Shown: piece after piece, positions 17,622-26,700 of the stretch | Numbering within the stretch: the stretch's first letter is position 1 | Layout: every line of letters starts with the position of its first letter | Assembly (NCBI GenBank): GCA_041690355.1 | Contig: JAWLHK010000014.1 | Location: 1-64,000, forward strand | Origin: JAWLHK01 sp041690355 [NCBI: bacterium] | GTDB taxonomy: Bacteria; J088; JAWLBW01 | DNA length: 64,000 nt | Reading direction: 5' to 3' | Program-made: the position numbers and the translations under genes | Notes under the pieces: model-generated | Database searches by the model: none | Seen by the model: only the letters and a program-made list of their open reading frames with translations | What the model was told of the DNA's origin: nothing

Positions 17622-17649
17622 GTGACGAGTTACGAGTGACGAGTGACGA
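17622..17649. repeat. 7-bp tandem array, unit GTKACGA, 4 copies
   Basis: The units are GTGACGA, GTTACGA, GTGACGA, GTGACGA, then a degenerate ATGCCGG. The array starts 7 bp after the DUF748-like gene stop. Confidence 0.8.
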
Positions 17650-17693
17650 ATGCCGGGAACCGGCTTGGTCACCTCGGTACACAGACTCGAACC

Positions 17694-17721
17694 ATTGACA
17701 ATCTACAATTTACGATTGACG
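17694..17721. repeat. 7-bp tandem array, unit ATYKACR, 4 copies
   Basis: The units are ATTGACA, ATCTACA, ATTTACG, ATTGACG, followed by ATTGCCGG. The same GCCGG tail follows the array at 48923. Confidence 0.8.
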
Positions 17722-17854
17722 ATTGCCGGCAAGGACCCGGCGAGGAACCATCCGTTCGCCTCGAGCTGACCGACCGGAGCAGGGCGGAGGTCGACAGCGA
17801 GAGGGCTCACAGGAGCGTCCAAGAATCTGTCTCGCCGTCGCTCAGCAGTGCCGA

Positions 17855-17868
17855 GTTACGAGTGACGA
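17855..17868. repeat. Short 7-bp array, unit GTKACGA, 2 copies
   Basis: GTTACGA and GTGACGA lie just outside the 3' end of the convergent oxidoreductase gene. With the arrays at 17622 and 17694 this makes three heptamer blocks in one 258-bp spacer. No gene is seen between 17615 and 17872. Confidence 0.65.
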
Positions 17869-17872
17869 GTAC

Positions 17873-18838
17873 CTAGGCAACCGAGAGCACGATCTTTCCG
17901 CGGGCGTGGCCGGTCTTGCTGTAGGCCATGGCGGCCTCGATGTCTTCGAGGGGGAACACCCGATCGACGACCGGCCGGATGGCGCCCGATTCCACCAGCC
18001 GACCGATCTCCTCCAGTTGCCGTCCCAGGGGGAGCGCGACAAATGTCGTCGTCGGGGTGAGCGGCACGCCGGGGATTCTCGAAACAAGCGTACTCAGGAG
18101 GATCGGAGTACTGTTCACCGTGCTCAGGAATTGCCCGCCGGGTTTGAGAATCTGCCGGACCGACCAAGGGGTCAGGGTGCCGATGGTGTCGAAGACGACG
18201 TCGAAACGCGCTCCGGTGGCGAGCACATTCTCGCGGGTATAGTCGAGGATCGTTTCCGCGCCCAGCGACGCGACGAGCTCGATGTTCTTCGTGCTGCACA
18301 CTGCCGTCACGTGTGCGCCCCAGGCGCGCGCGATCTGCACGGCCTGCGAGCCCACGCCCCCCGAGCCGCCGACGATGAGTACGTGCCGGCCTGCGCCGAG
18401 CCTGCTCACCTTGAGAAACTGCCAGGCCGTCAGTGCGGCCATCGGCAGGCTCGCCGCTTCCTGGTGACTGACGTTCCGCGGTTTGCGAGCCGCCATCCGG
18501 TGGTCGAGGGCAAGATACTCGCCGAAGGCGCCCGTTTTCATGCTCATGGCGTACACATCGTCGCCGGCCTTGAACCGGGTCGCCCGGGGCCCCGCTTCGA
18601 CCACGGTGCCCGAGAGGTCGTGGCCGAGCGTGAGCGCCGGCAGCGGAACCGGAAGCCTGTAGATCCGCTTCAGCGTATCGTAATACTTCCAGTCGTGCGG
18701 GTTCAGGCTGCTGGCGCGGATCCGGACGACGATCCGGCTGCCGCTCGCTTGCGGAACGGTGCGCTCCCGGTATTCGAGCCTGCCGTGGCTACTGCCGTCA
18801 AACATCATGCTGCGCATTTTTTTGGCTTCCGCACGCAT
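17873..18838 (-). CDS. Zinc-free MDR oxidoreductase (quinone-reductase-like)
   Basis: The 321-residue protein is a medium-chain dehydrogenase/reductase. It has the GroES-like N-terminal half (RIRASSLNPHDWKYYDTLKR, LGHDLSGTVVEAG) and a Rossmann half with VGGSGGVGSQAVQIARAWG, and ends DIEAAMAYSKTGHARGKIVL. The structural and catalytic zinc cysteines are absent, as in quinone oxidoreductases and similar NADPH-dependent enoyl reductases. The substrate is unknown. The start at 18838 is chosen over an in-frame ATG at 18868 because GAAGGG lies about 9 nt upstream. It is divergent from the adenylate cyclase. Confidence 0.8.
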   Translation of the reverse strand: MRAEAKKMRSMMFDGSSHGRLEYRERTVPQASGSRIVVRIRASSLNPHDWKYYDTLKRIYRLPVPLPALTLGHDLSGTVVEAGPRATRFKAGDDVYAMSMKTGAFGEYLALDHRMAARKPRNVSHQEAASLPMAALTAWQFLKVSRLGAGRHVLIVGGSGGVGSQAVQIARAWGAHVTAVCSTKNIELVASLGAETILDYTRENVLATGARFDVVFDTIGTLTPWSVRQILKPGGQFLSTVNSTPILLSTLVSRIPGVPLTPTTTFVALPLGRQLEEIGRLVESGAIRPVVDRVFPLEDIEAAMAYSKTGHARGKIVLSVA

Positions 18839-18964
18839 TGGATACCCTTCGTTTCTATACCAAACCACTGTGAGCGGTCATGCGCAAGCTCGCCGGAACG
18901 ATCGGTCACGCGGCGTGCATCCTCATCGTTGCCCCATCGGGTGACAAAGGGATATACTCGCAGG

Positions 18965-20386
18965 GTGCTTCTGACCATCGATGTCATTTCCCTCCTTGGC
19001 TTCTTTGCCTCGCTCAACCTGATTTACCTCGGGGTCATTGCCTGGTGGGAAGATCGCTCACTTCTTGCGACCCGGATCTTTGTGGCCATGGCCCTCCTTT
19101 CGGCCTGGTCGGCGTTTACCATCGCACTGGTGTATTCAGGGGTCGCACTCGCTCATCCGCGTCTGCTTTTCCTTTCGCAGCTGCTCTCCGGCTTCAACGG
19201 CCCCTTGCTCCTGCTCTTCACGTTGGCCTATCTGGGGGTCCTGACGCAGTGGCGTGCGCGCTACTTCTGGATTCTGCTGCCCGGCGCCTTTGGCACCGTC
19301 GGCTTTCTGCGGATCTTGACGAAAGCCATGACGGACGGCGAACTGACGCGTCTGCGGGAGGGTCTGCAAGCCTTCCTGATGACCGGCGAAAGTCCGAGTG
19401 CACTGTTTGTCGAGTTGTATGGACGAGGCTTCGGGCTCCTGCAGACCGGACATTCGCTGCAGTGGCTCATCTTCACCCTGGTGAGTATCGGGGCCTATCT
19501 GCGCTACGCATCGCGGGCTTCCGATCGCACCACCGGGGGTGAGGCTCGCCTGCTCGCGCTCATCTTCGCGACCATGCTTGCCGCCGTTTTCTTCGCGAAC
19601 ATCATGCCCTGGCTGGGCGGAGCGTCTTACTGGCCGCGTCTTGCACCGGTTCTCAGTCTTCCCTTTGTTTTCGTACTGTGGACGTTTCTGCAGCGTCGCA
19701 TTGCGACGGCCAAGCGTCTGAAAGCAGAGCGCGAAACGCTTGCGGCCTATCTGCCTGCGACCGCGGTGCAGCACATTCTGGCCGAAGGGGAAGGCACTTC
19801 AGGGGCGCGGCGTATGGAGGCAGCGGTTCTTTTTACCGACATCCGCGGATTCACCACCCTGAGCGAACATATCGAGCCGGCCGCGCTGGTGCAATGGATC
19901 GATCGGTACTTCGGCAAGATGACCGAAATCATTCTTGAAGAAGACGGCATGGTCGACAAGCTGATCGGAGACGCGATTCTGGCCGTCTTCGGCGTTCCCT
20001 ATGAAGTTGCCGGCCCCTGTGAACGTGCATGGCGTTCGGCCCTGCGGATGCAGACCGCGCTCGACGACCTGAACCGCGAATGCCCGCCCGCGTCCGGCGT
20101 CACGATACGAATGGGCATCGGCATCCATTTCGGACCCTTGATCGCAGGCAGCGTCGGGCGCAAGCAACGCACGTTCACGATTTTCGGCGATACCGTCAAT
20201 ACGACCAACCGTCTGGAGGCGATGACGAAATCGGTCGGCGCCGACATCGTGGTCTCCGAAGAGGTCTACAGGCGGCTGCCGAAGGAAGAGCAGGAGCGCT
20301 TTTCGCCTCTTGGCGCCCTCGAACTTCGGGGAAAAGCCGCCCCGATGTCGCTGTACGGGTTCGGTCAGGCCGCCAGGACGACATGA
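18965..20386 (+). CDS. Membrane-bound class III adenylate cyclase
   Basis: Residues 1-245 (from the GTG start) form about six or seven membrane helices of a sensor-like region. A short linker and a CHD-type cyclase domain (about 282-440) follow. The catalytic residues are intact: metal aspartates in LFTDIRGFT (D292) and LIGDAIL (D336), the adenine-specifying lysine in VDKLIGD (K332) and aspartate in FGDTVN (D409), plus NR at 416-417. It should make cAMP from ATP in response to a membrane or periplasmic cue. The start is inferred: TATACT at 18953-18958 ends 7 nt before this GTG. An in-frame GTG at 18941 is less likely. Confidence 0.85.
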   Translation: MLLTIDVISLLGFFASLNLIYLGVIAWWEDRSLLATRIFVAMALLSAWSAFTIALVYSGVALAHPRLLFLSQLLSGFNGPLLLLFTLAYLGVLTQWRARYFWILLPGAFGTVGFLRILTKAMTDGELTRLREGLQAFLMTGESPSALFVELYGRGFGLLQTGHSLQWLIFTLVSIGAYLRYASRASDRTTGGEARLLALIFATMLAAVFFANIMPWLGGASYWPRLAPVLSLPFVFVLWTFLQRRIATAKRLKAERETLAAYLPATAVQHILAEGEGTSGARRMEAAVLFTDIRGFTTLSEHIEPAALVQWIDRYFGKMTEIILEEDGMVDKLIGDAILAVFGVPYEVAGPCERAWRSALRMQTALDDLNRECPPASGVTIRMGIGIHFGPLIAGSVGRKQRTFTIFGDTVNTTNRLEAMTKSVGADIVVSEEVYRRLPKEEQERFSPLGALELRGKAAPMSLYGFGQAARTT

Positions 20387-20401
20387 TCGGGAACTGTCTG
20401 C

Positions 20402-21904
20402 TCAAGCCATAGGCAAAGCGTCAAGCTCATCGTCGTCTCCCGCCTCGCCGGCGACATCGTCGAGTACGGCGGCCGGAAGGGCCTTGTTTGCCTTTGCGCC
20501 GAGCTTCTTGATGTTTTCGGCTCGAGTCACGAGGTTGCCGCGGCCGGTTACCAGCTTGGCCATGGCGGCGTCGTAGGTATCGCGGCTCTTTCCGAGAGCT
20601 TTCCCGAGCTCCTCAAGATCTTTCACGAATCCGACGAATTTGTCGTAGAGCCGGCCGCTTTCTTCTGCAATCTTGAGCGCATTCTTGTTCTGATTCTCGT
20701 AGCGCCAGATGCTGGCAATCGTCTTGAGGGTCGCGAGCAGGGTCGTCGGGCTGACGATGACGATCTTGCGATCGAAGGCGTCCTGAAACAGGGTCAGGTC
20801 GTGCTGCACGGCCAGGGTGAAGGAGGGCTCGACCGGCACGAAGAGAAGTACGAAGTCGAGGCTTTGCAGCCCGTAGAGGTCCTGATAATTCTTTTCGCTC
20901 AGCCCTTTGATGTGGCCGCGCAGCGAGGCCACATGTTCTGCCAGGGCCGCTTTGCGCTCGTCGTCGGTCTCGGCGCTGCAGTAGCGCTCGTAGGCGACCA
21001 GTGAGACCTTGGAGTCGACGACGACGCTCTTGCCCTCGGGCAGACGGATGATGACGTCGGGTTGCAGGCGGCGCCCCTCGGCGTTCGTCATGCTCACCTG
21101 GGTCTCGTACTCCCGTTTCCTGACGAGGCCCGAGGACTCGAGGACCCGCTCGAGAATGACCTCGCCCCAGTTGCCCTGGGTCTTCGATTCCCCCTTCAAG
21201 GCCCGGGTGAGGTTGACGGCCTCCTTGCTCATCGTTTCGTTGAGATCCTTGAGCATCTGGATCTCTTTCTTGAGGGCCGAGCGCTCGATGGCCTCCTTGC
21301 CGTAGACGTCGTCGACCTTTTTCTGGAATTCGCCGATGCGCTCGCGCAGGGGGTCGAGCAAGGTCGCCAGATTGGTCTTGTTCTGCTCGGTGAACTTCTG
21401 GCTCTTGGCCTCGAAGATTTCGTTGGCCAGGTTCTTGAACTGGATGGAAAGCTGCTCCCGGGCGTCGTTGAGCAGACGGAGTTTTTCTTCGGTCTGTTTG
21501 CGCTCTTCGTCGAGCTGGGTACGCAGCCTGGCCACCTCTGCCGCTCCGCGCCCGGCCTCGGTGCGCTGGGCGTCGAGCGCGGCCTCGAGTTCGCGGATGC
21601 GCTCTTCGAGGGCGGGAATCCGGTTGGCCTTTTCTTCGGCCGTCGACCGGGCCTCGCCGGCGGCGCGCAGGTCGGCCTGCAGCCGCTCGACCCGGAGGCC
21701 GGCGTCGTGGATCTCCCGCTCGGCCCCCGCATGGCGGGCGTCGGCGGCCCGGAGTCGTTCGTGCAGGGTCGCCAGCTCGACCTCGGCTTCGCCGCGCCCG
21801 CGCGCGAACTCAGCCTGGAGCCGCGCGCGGAACAGGAGAAAGATGCCAGCCGAGCCGAGGGCCAGGCCGAGACCGAGAAAGAGCAGGGCGGCGACGATAT
21901 CCAT
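20402..21904 (-). CDS. rmuC: DNA recombination protein RmuC
   Basis: The 500-residue protein has an N-terminal membrane helix (ALLFLGLGLALGSAGIFLLF), a long coiled coil (about residues 30-170) and the RmuC nuclease-like domain, including GNWGEVILERVLESSGLV and the PD-(D/E)XK-type core DVIIRLPEGKSVVVDSKVSL. RmuC limits DNA inversions at short inverted repeats in E. coli, and this genome carries many short repeats, one pair of them just upstream of this gene. GAGGAA precedes the ATG. It converges on the cyclase gene with a 15-bp gap. Confidence 0.93.
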   Translation of the reverse strand: MDIVAALLFLGLGLALGSAGIFLLFRARLQAEFARGRGEAEVELATLHERLRAADARHAGAEREIHDAGLRVERLQADLRAAGEARSTAEEKANRIPALEERIRELEAALDAQRTEAGRGAAEVARLRTQLDEERKQTEEKLRLLNDAREQLSIQFKNLANEIFEAKSQKFTEQNKTNLATLLDPLRERIGEFQKKVDDVYGKEAIERSALKKEIQMLKDLNETMSKEAVNLTRALKGESKTQGNWGEVILERVLESSGLVRKREYETQVSMTNAEGRRLQPDVIIRLPEGKSVVVDSKVSLVAYERYCSAETDDERKAALAEHVASLRGHIKGLSEKNYQDLYGLQSLDFVLLFVPVEPSFTLAVQHDLTLFQDAFDRKIVIVSPTTLLATLKTIASIWRYENQNKNALKIAEESGRLYDKFVGFVKDLEELGKALGKSRDTYDAAMAKLVTGRGNLVTRAENIKKLGAKANKALPAAVLDDVAGEAGDDDELDALPMA

Positions 21905-21963
21905 AATTCCTCGTGTTGACGGTCTTCAGGATACCTGAGCCGAAGGACAGACGCTGTCTGGCG

Positions 21964-22054
21964 ATTTACGATTGACAATTGACAATTTACAATTTGAGCT
22001 GCCGGGATGACGCTCGCTCCGAAAATCGTCAATCGTCAATCGGCAATTGTCATT
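21964..22054. repeat. Two 7-bp arrays in inverted orientation
   Basis: The plus-strand array 21964-21991 (ATTTACG, ATTGACA, ATTGACA, ATTTACA) and the oppositely oriented array 22027-22054 (CGTCAAT, CGTCAAT, CGGCAAT, TGTCATT) flank 35 bp. The second array supplies the stop codon and last bases of the DUF2505-like gene. The pair could fold as an imperfect hairpin. Confidence 0.75.
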
Positions 22055-22544
22055 TTTCGTGGGTGCGGATCCACTGTTCCTGGACGCGGGCGACGTCGCC
22101 GTACTGGCGCTCGAGCTCGCCGACGAGAAACTTCTCGGCCAGGCCGCCGACACCGAAGATCTTGACGGTCGCTTCACCCGCCATCGTGCGGCGGCAGCGG
22201 TCGGGGCCCAGCGGCTCGATGCTGAAGGTGCCGTGCACGTCAATCTTGTCGGGCATCTTGTCGGGGGTCACCTTGAAGTCGTAGCGCAGGGCGCTTGCCG
22301 ATACCCGCTGCTCTTCCCAGTACCCTATCGTGTCGCCCATGATCTTGCGCAGGGGGCCCGGCATGTCGACCGTGGGGATGACGCGCACGCGGCGTACCGT
22401 CGTATCTCCCTGTTTCGATGCTTCGACCCTGTACTCCTGCAGGCGGATCTCTTTCTGGACAACCGCCTCGAGTTCGGGGTTGAAGTGATGCTTCCAGAGG
22501 GCCTCGGCGGGAACGTTCAGCTCGTGGCTGATGTTGAATTTCAT
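22050..22544 (-). CDS. DUF2505/SRPBCC-like lipid-binding-fold protein
   Basis: The 164-residue protein starts MKFNISHELNVPAEALW and has the alternating pattern of a START/SRPBCC helix-grip fold, with the DUF2505 features RRVRVIPTVDMPGPLRKIM and FGVGGLAEKFLVGELERQY near the end. These proteins bind hydrophobic ligands in a central cavity; the ligand is unknown. No signal peptide is present. The start at 22544 is supported by GAGGAGA. The TGA stop lies inside a heptamer array. It is divergent from the oxidase operon. Confidence 0.75.
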   Translation of the reverse strand: MKFNISHELNVPAEALWKHHFNPELEAVVQKEIRLQEYRVEASKQGDTTVRRVRVIPTVDMPGPLRKIMGDTIGYWEEQRVSASALRYDFKVTPDKMPDKIDVHGTFSIEPLGPDRCRRTMAGEATVKIFGVGGLAEKFLVGELERQYGDVARVQEQWIRTHEK

Positions 22545-22668
22545 ACTTTCTCCTCGACTGGGGGAAAACGGGGGGCATGACTGCCGTAAACCGGGGAATT
22601 GACTGCAGTGTACCCCGGGGCGCTCCGGCCGCCAACCCGTGGCCCCTACAACTGCAGAGGGAGGAAAG

Positions 22669-22696
22669 TTGACAATTTCGGGGTGAGGTATACAAT
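22669..22696 (+). promoter_or_regulatory. Promoter of the cytochrome oxidase operon
   Basis: TTGACA (22669-22674), a 16-bp spacer and TACAAT (22691-22696) make a near-consensus sigma-70-type promoter. Transcription should start near 22703, giving a leader of about 50 nt before coxB. Confidence 0.75.
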
Positions 22697-22753
22697 GTGC
22701 CTTTTTATGGTCCGATCGAGTTACGATAGCTAACCTTTCTACCCCCAACCGTA

Positions 22754-23809
22754 ATGTCAGCGTTCTTCAGCAAACAGTCCTGGCTCCGTCTGGCGAGCCT
22801 GGCTGCGCTCGCGTTCCTCTTCACAGGATGCGCCGAGGAATCCATCATGGCCTGGCTGGCCGATGGGTATAAGCAGTCGACCCTGGTCATCAAGTCGACC
22901 GATCTGGGCCCCGATATCTGGAGCCTGTATTCGACCTTCACGTGGATCGCGGCCATCATTTTCGTGATCGTCGAGGTCCTGCTCGTGTACGCCATTCTCC
23001 GCTTCCGCGCGAAGGGCGACGAGAAGGGGATTCCCGAGCAGACCCACGGCAACACGCGGGTCGAGATCGCCTGGACGATCGCGCCGGCCATCATCGTGCT
23101 TTTCATCACCATCCCCAGCATCAAGACGATCTTCAAGCTGGCCGAGGCCCCGCAGGACGGCGCCGAAGTCGTGCGCGTCAACGTGCTCGGTAAGCAGTGG
23201 TGGTGGGAGTACAACTATCCCGACCTGGGGATCGTGACGGCCAACCAGCTGCATCTGCCGGTGGGCAAGCGCGCGGTGTTCAACGTCGAGTCGGACGACG
23301 TCATCCACTCGTTCTGGTTCCCCAACATGGGGGGCAAGCGCGACGCCACGCCGGGGCACGTGAACCACATGTACTTCACGCCGCGCCAGCCGGGTATCTA
23401 CCTGGGGCAGTGCGCCGAGTACTGCGGCACGTCGCACGCGAACATGAAGATGACGCTCTACGTGCAGACCGAGAGCGAGTTCAACGCGTGGGTCGCCCAG
23501 CAGAAGGCGGTTCCGGCCGCCGTGTCGGCCCCCGAATTCGAAGAGGCTCGCGGGCTCTTCATGGCGAACTGCGCGGCCTGCCATGCCGTGCGCGGGGTTG
23601 CCGAATTCGGCCGCCTGGGCCCCGACCTCACCCACGTCGCCAGCCGTGACACCTTCGGGTCCGGCATGTACGAGACGAACGACGAGAACCTGAGCAAGTG
23701 GCTGAAAGACCCCCAGGGGATGAAGCCCGGCTCGAAGATGGTTCTTCCCGAGAAGCTCGACGACGCGACGGTCAAGACGCTGGTCGATTTCCTGCAAGCA
23801 TTGAAGTGA
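22754..23809 (+). CDS. coxB: Cytochrome c oxidase subunit II with haem c domain (caa3 type)
   Basis: The 351-residue protein is a lipoprotein (lipobox LFTGC) with two membrane helices, a CuA domain and a fused cytochrome c domain. QWWWEYNYPD and the copper motif CAEYCGTSHANM (about residues 220-231) are intact. The C-terminal ANCAACH binds haem c, and the methionine in KPGSKM is the likely axial ligand. The fused haem lets the enzyme accept electrons directly from a donor complex. It is the first gene of a seven-gene operon and makes the electron-entry subunit of the terminal oxidase in the inner membrane. Confidence 0.95.
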   Translation: MSAFFSKQSWLRLASLAALAFLFTGCAEESIMAWLADGYKQSTLVIKSTDLGPDIWSLYSTFTWIAAIIFVIVEVLLVYAILRFRAKGDEKGIPEQTHGNTRVEIAWTIAPAIIVLFITIPSIKTIFKLAEAPQDGAEVVRVNVLGKQWWWEYNYPDLGIVTANQLHLPVGKRAVFNVESDDVIHSFWFPNMGGKRDATPGHVNHMYFTPRQPGIYLGQCAEYCGTSHANMKMTLYVQTESEFNAWVAQQKAVPAAVSAPEFEEARGLFMANCAACHAVRGVAEFGRLGPDLTHVASRDTFGSGMYETNDENLSKWLKDPQGMKPGSKMVLPEKLDDATVKTLVDFLQALK

Positions 23810-23824
23810 TCTGAGGTTTATTCC

Positions 23825-25711
23825 ATGGCTCGCGAAGCAACACTGGAGCATGCGGCGGCCCCCGCGCACGCCGAAAAGACCGGCCTCTGGAGCTGGATCA
23901 CGACGGTCGACCACAAACGGATCGGCCTCATGTACGGCGTCAGCGCCTTCATCTTCTTTCTCATCGGCGGTCTCGAAGCGCTGCTGATTCGCTATCAGCT
24001 CATCGTGCCCGAGAGCACGGCCATCGGCGCCGACACATTCAACGCGCTCTTCACGATGCACGCCACGACGATGGTGTTCCTCGCGATCATGCCGATGAGC
24101 GCCGCGTTCTTCAACTATCTCGTGCCGCTCATGATCGGCGCCCGCGACGTGGCCTTCCCGCGGCTGAACGCCTTCAGCTACTGGGTCTTTCTGCTGGGCG
24201 GCCTGTTCATCAACGTGAGCTTCCTGGTGGGCGCGCCCCCCGACGGCGGCTGGTTCGGCTATGCGCCGCTCACGAATCGCGCCTTCTCGCCGGGCATGAA
24301 CATGGATTTCTGGAACCTCGGGCTCCAGATCCTGGGCGTCGCTTCGCTCGTCGCCGGTTTCAACTTCATCGTGACCATCTTCAACATGCGCGCCCCGGGC
24401 ATGACCATGATGCGCATGCCGGTCTTCGTGTGGATGACGCTGGTCGTTCAGTTCCTCATCATCCTGTCCTTCCCGATCATCACCGTCGGCCTGCTGTTTC
24501 TCATGTTCGACCGCACCTTCGGCACCAACTTCTACGTGGTGGCCGCCGGCGGCGATCCGCTCCTGTGGCAGCACCTGTTCTGGCTGTTCGGGCATCCGGA
24601 AGTGTACATTCTGATTCTGCCGGCCATGGGCATCGTGTCTGAAGTGCTGCCCACCTTCTCGCGCAAGCCGCTCTTCGGCGCCCCGTTCGTGGTGTTCTCG
24701 GGTATCGCCATCGGCTTTCTCGGCTTCGGCGTCTGGTCGCACCACATGTTCGCCTCGGGCATGGGTCCCATCGCCGACTCGGCCTTCGCGGCCACGACGA
24801 TGATGATCGCCATCCCGACCGGGGTCAAGATTTTCAACTGGCTGGCTACGATCTGGAACGGCCACCTCATTCTCAAGACGCCGATGTACTTCGCGCTGGC
24901 GTTCGTGGCCATGTTCACCATCGGCGGCCTCTCGGGCGTCATGCACGCTTCGCCCCCGATCGACCTGCAGCAGACCGACAGCTACTTCATCGTCGCCCAC
25001 ATCCACTACGTGCTCTTCGGCGGCGCCATCATGGGGCTGTTCTCGGGCATCTACTTCTGGTTCCCCAAGTTCACGGGACGCATGCTCGACGAGAAGCTCG
25101 GCAAGCTGCACTTCTGGACGATGCTCATCGCCATGAACTTCACCTTCTTCCCGATGCACTTCCTGGGCATCCACGGCATGCCGCGCCGCATCTACACCTA
25201 TGATGCCGGCCTCGGCTTCGAGCTGTGGAACCTGGTGGCGACGCTGGGCTCGTTCGTGCTGGGCGCCTCGATGCTCATCTTCGTGTGGAATGCGTGGAAG
25301 AGCTGGAAGGGGGGCGAGATCGCCGGCAACGACCCGTGGGATGCGGCCACACTGGAGTGGGCCATTCCCTCGCCGCCGCCGGAGTACAACTTCGCGCAGC
25401 TGCCCAACGTGACGAGCTCGCGCCCGCTGTGGGACGCCAAGTACGGCATGCCGACGCACGGCGATGATTCGCACCTCGAAGTGACCGTCGCCGGCAGAAA
25501 GCTCGGCGACATTGAACTGGTCACGCACGTCAACAAGCGCAGCGAAGACCCGATTCACATGCCGAATCCGTCGTACTGGCCGCTCGTGTCGGCCGCCGGC
25601 CCGGTGACCATCGCCACCGGCCTGCTGCTGCACAACTGGTACGTCATCATCGCCGGGTTCGCGATTACCGTGTACGGCTTCTTCCGCTGGTCTTTCGAGC
25701 CGGCCGAGTGA
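23825..25711 (+). CDS. coxA: Cytochrome c oxidase subunit I
   Basis: The 628-residue catalytic subunit carries the haem and CuB ligands in expected places: MHATTMVFLAIMP for the low-spin haem, FGHPEVYILILPAMG with the His-Tyr pair, WSHHMFASGM for CuB and IVAHIHYVLFGG for both haems. It reduces oxygen to water and pumps protons. A C-terminal extension (after about residue 560) adds one or two helices (AAGPVTIATGLLLHNWYVII), as in caa3-type oxidases. It follows coxB by 15 bp. Confidence 0.97.
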   Translation: MAREATLEHAAAPAHAEKTGLWSWITTVDHKRIGLMYGVSAFIFFLIGGLEALLIRYQLIVPESTAIGADTFNALFTMHATTMVFLAIMPMSAAFFNYLVPLMIGARDVAFPRLNAFSYWVFLLGGLFINVSFLVGAPPDGGWFGYAPLTNRAFSPGMNMDFWNLGLQILGVASLVAGFNFIVTIFNMRAPGMTMMRMPVFVWMTLVVQFLIILSFPIITVGLLFLMFDRTFGTNFYVVAAGGDPLLWQHLFWLFGHPEVYILILPAMGIVSEVLPTFSRKPLFGAPFVVFSGIAIGFLGFGVWSHHMFASGMGPIADSAFAATTMMIAIPTGVKIFNWLATIWNGHLILKTPMYFALAFVAMFTIGGLSGVMHASPPIDLQQTDSYFIVAHIHYVLFGGAIMGLFSGIYFWFPKFTGRMLDEKLGKLHFWTMLIAMNFTFFPMHFLGIHGMPRRIYTYDAGLGFELWNLVATLGSFVLGASMLIFVWNAWKSWKGGEIAGNDPWDAATLEWAIPSPPPEYNFAQLPNVTSSRPLWDAKYGMPTHGDDSHLEVTVAGRKLGDIELVTHVNKRSEDPIHMPNPSYWPLVSAAGPVTIATGLLLHNWYVIIAGFAITVYGFFRWSFEPAE

Positions 25712-25729
25712 TTTTTCAAGGGTTTCAGC

Positions 25730-26365
25730 ATGTCTGACAACAGCATCCATTCCTCTTCGGCCGGGCATCACTACACGAGCCTGGGCCTCGACAACCGCAA
25801 GCTGCTCTGGTGGACCGTCATCGGCTCCGAGTGCATGCTTTTCGGCTCGCTCATCGCCACGTACATGGTGTACAAGGGCAAGAGCCTCGTCGGTCCGTTT
25901 CCCCACGCCACGACCGACGCGGCGGGCAACGTCGTGAAGGGCATTCTCGACATTCCGCTCACGTCGGCCAGCACGTTCGTGCTGCTGATGAGCTCGCTCG
26001 CCATGGTGCTGGCCCTCGCGGCCGTGCAGCGCGGCGACAAGAAGCAGAGCGTGCTGTGGCTGTTCGGCACGGCCTTTCTGGGCGCCATCTTCCTCGGCTT
26101 CCAGGCCTATGAGTTCACGCACTTCTACCACTCGGGCCTGACCCTGCAGACGAATCTGTTCGGGGCGACCTTCTTCGTGCTCACCGGCTTTCACGGCGCG
26201 CACGTGACGGTCGGGGTCATCTGGCTGACGACGCTCGGGATTCTGGCCCAGCGCGGCAAGATTCCCCCCGAGAAGGCTTTGAACGTCGAGACGGCCGGTC
26301 TCTACTGGCACTTCGTCGACGTCGTGTGGATTGTCATTTTCACGCTCATTTACCTCATTCCGTGA
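25730..26365 (+). CDS. coxC: Cytochrome c oxidase subunit III
   Basis: The 211-residue protein has five predicted helices and the short-form subunit III features: WWTVIGSECMLFGSLIATYM, the central FQAYEFTHFY, TGFHGAHVTVGVIWL and YWHFVDVVWIVIF. The first two helices of the mitochondrial form are absent, as is usual in bacterial caa3 and bo3 enzymes. It stabilises subunit I and proton uptake. It is spaced 18 bp after coxA. Confidence 0.95.
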   Translation: MSDNSIHSSSAGHHYTSLGLDNRKLLWWTVIGSECMLFGSLIATYMVYKGKSLVGPFPHATTDAAGNVVKGILDIPLTSASTFVLLMSSLAMVLALAAVQRGDKKQSVLWLFGTAFLGAIFLGFQAYEFTHFYHSGLTLQTNLFGATFFVLTGFHGAHVTVGVIWLTTLGILAQRGKIPPEKALNVETAGLYWHFVDVVWIVIFTLIYLIP

Positions 26366-26376
26366 GGCATTGATCC

Positions 26377-26700
26377 ATGTCTGCGCATAACGAAACGCAC
26401 GGCGAACACGCCTCGGTCAAGGATTACCTGATCGTTGCGGCCATTCTCACGGTCATCACGATCGTCGAGGTAGCGACCTACTACGAACCGCTGAACCAGA
26501 TCCCGCACTTCTGGCTCATGGTCACGCTGATCGTGCTCTCGGCGGCGAAGTTCTTCATCGTCGTGGGCTACTTCATGCACCTGAAGTATGACCACCGCAT
26601 CTTCCGCCGCCTCTTTCTCGGACCCCTGGCGGCCATGGGCGGTCTCTTCCTGGCCCTCGTGCTGCTCTTCGCCTATCACGGGGTGAAGTACTACCAGTGA
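26377..26700 (+). CDS. coxD: Cytochrome c oxidase subunit IV
   Basis: The 107-residue protein has three membrane helices and the CyoD/CoxD-type pattern: VKDYLIVAAILTVITIVEVA, then FWLMVTLIVLSAAKFFIVVGYFMHLKYD. It is a small structural subunit of haem-copper oxidases. It lies 11 bp after coxC and its stop overlaps the ctaG start (TGATG). Confidence 0.9.
   Translation: MSAHNETHGEHASVKDYLIVAAILTVITIVEVATYYEPLNQIPHFWLMVTLIVLSAAKFFIVVGYFMHLKYDHRIFRRLFLGPLAAMGGLFLALVLLFAYHGVKYYQ

Noticed and set aside
17643-17876. Short plus-strand open frame of 77 codons between the DUF748-like and oxidoreductase genes
   Set aside because: It is made largely of heptamer repeats and has no ribosome site or recognisable motif.
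22757-26311. A 1,184-codon open frame on the minus strand opposite the cytochrome oxidase genes
   Set aside because: It mirrors the codon pattern of coxB, coxA and coxC. Its translation is an Arg/His/Glu-rich low-complexity sequence with no domain, and the plus-strand genes are certain.
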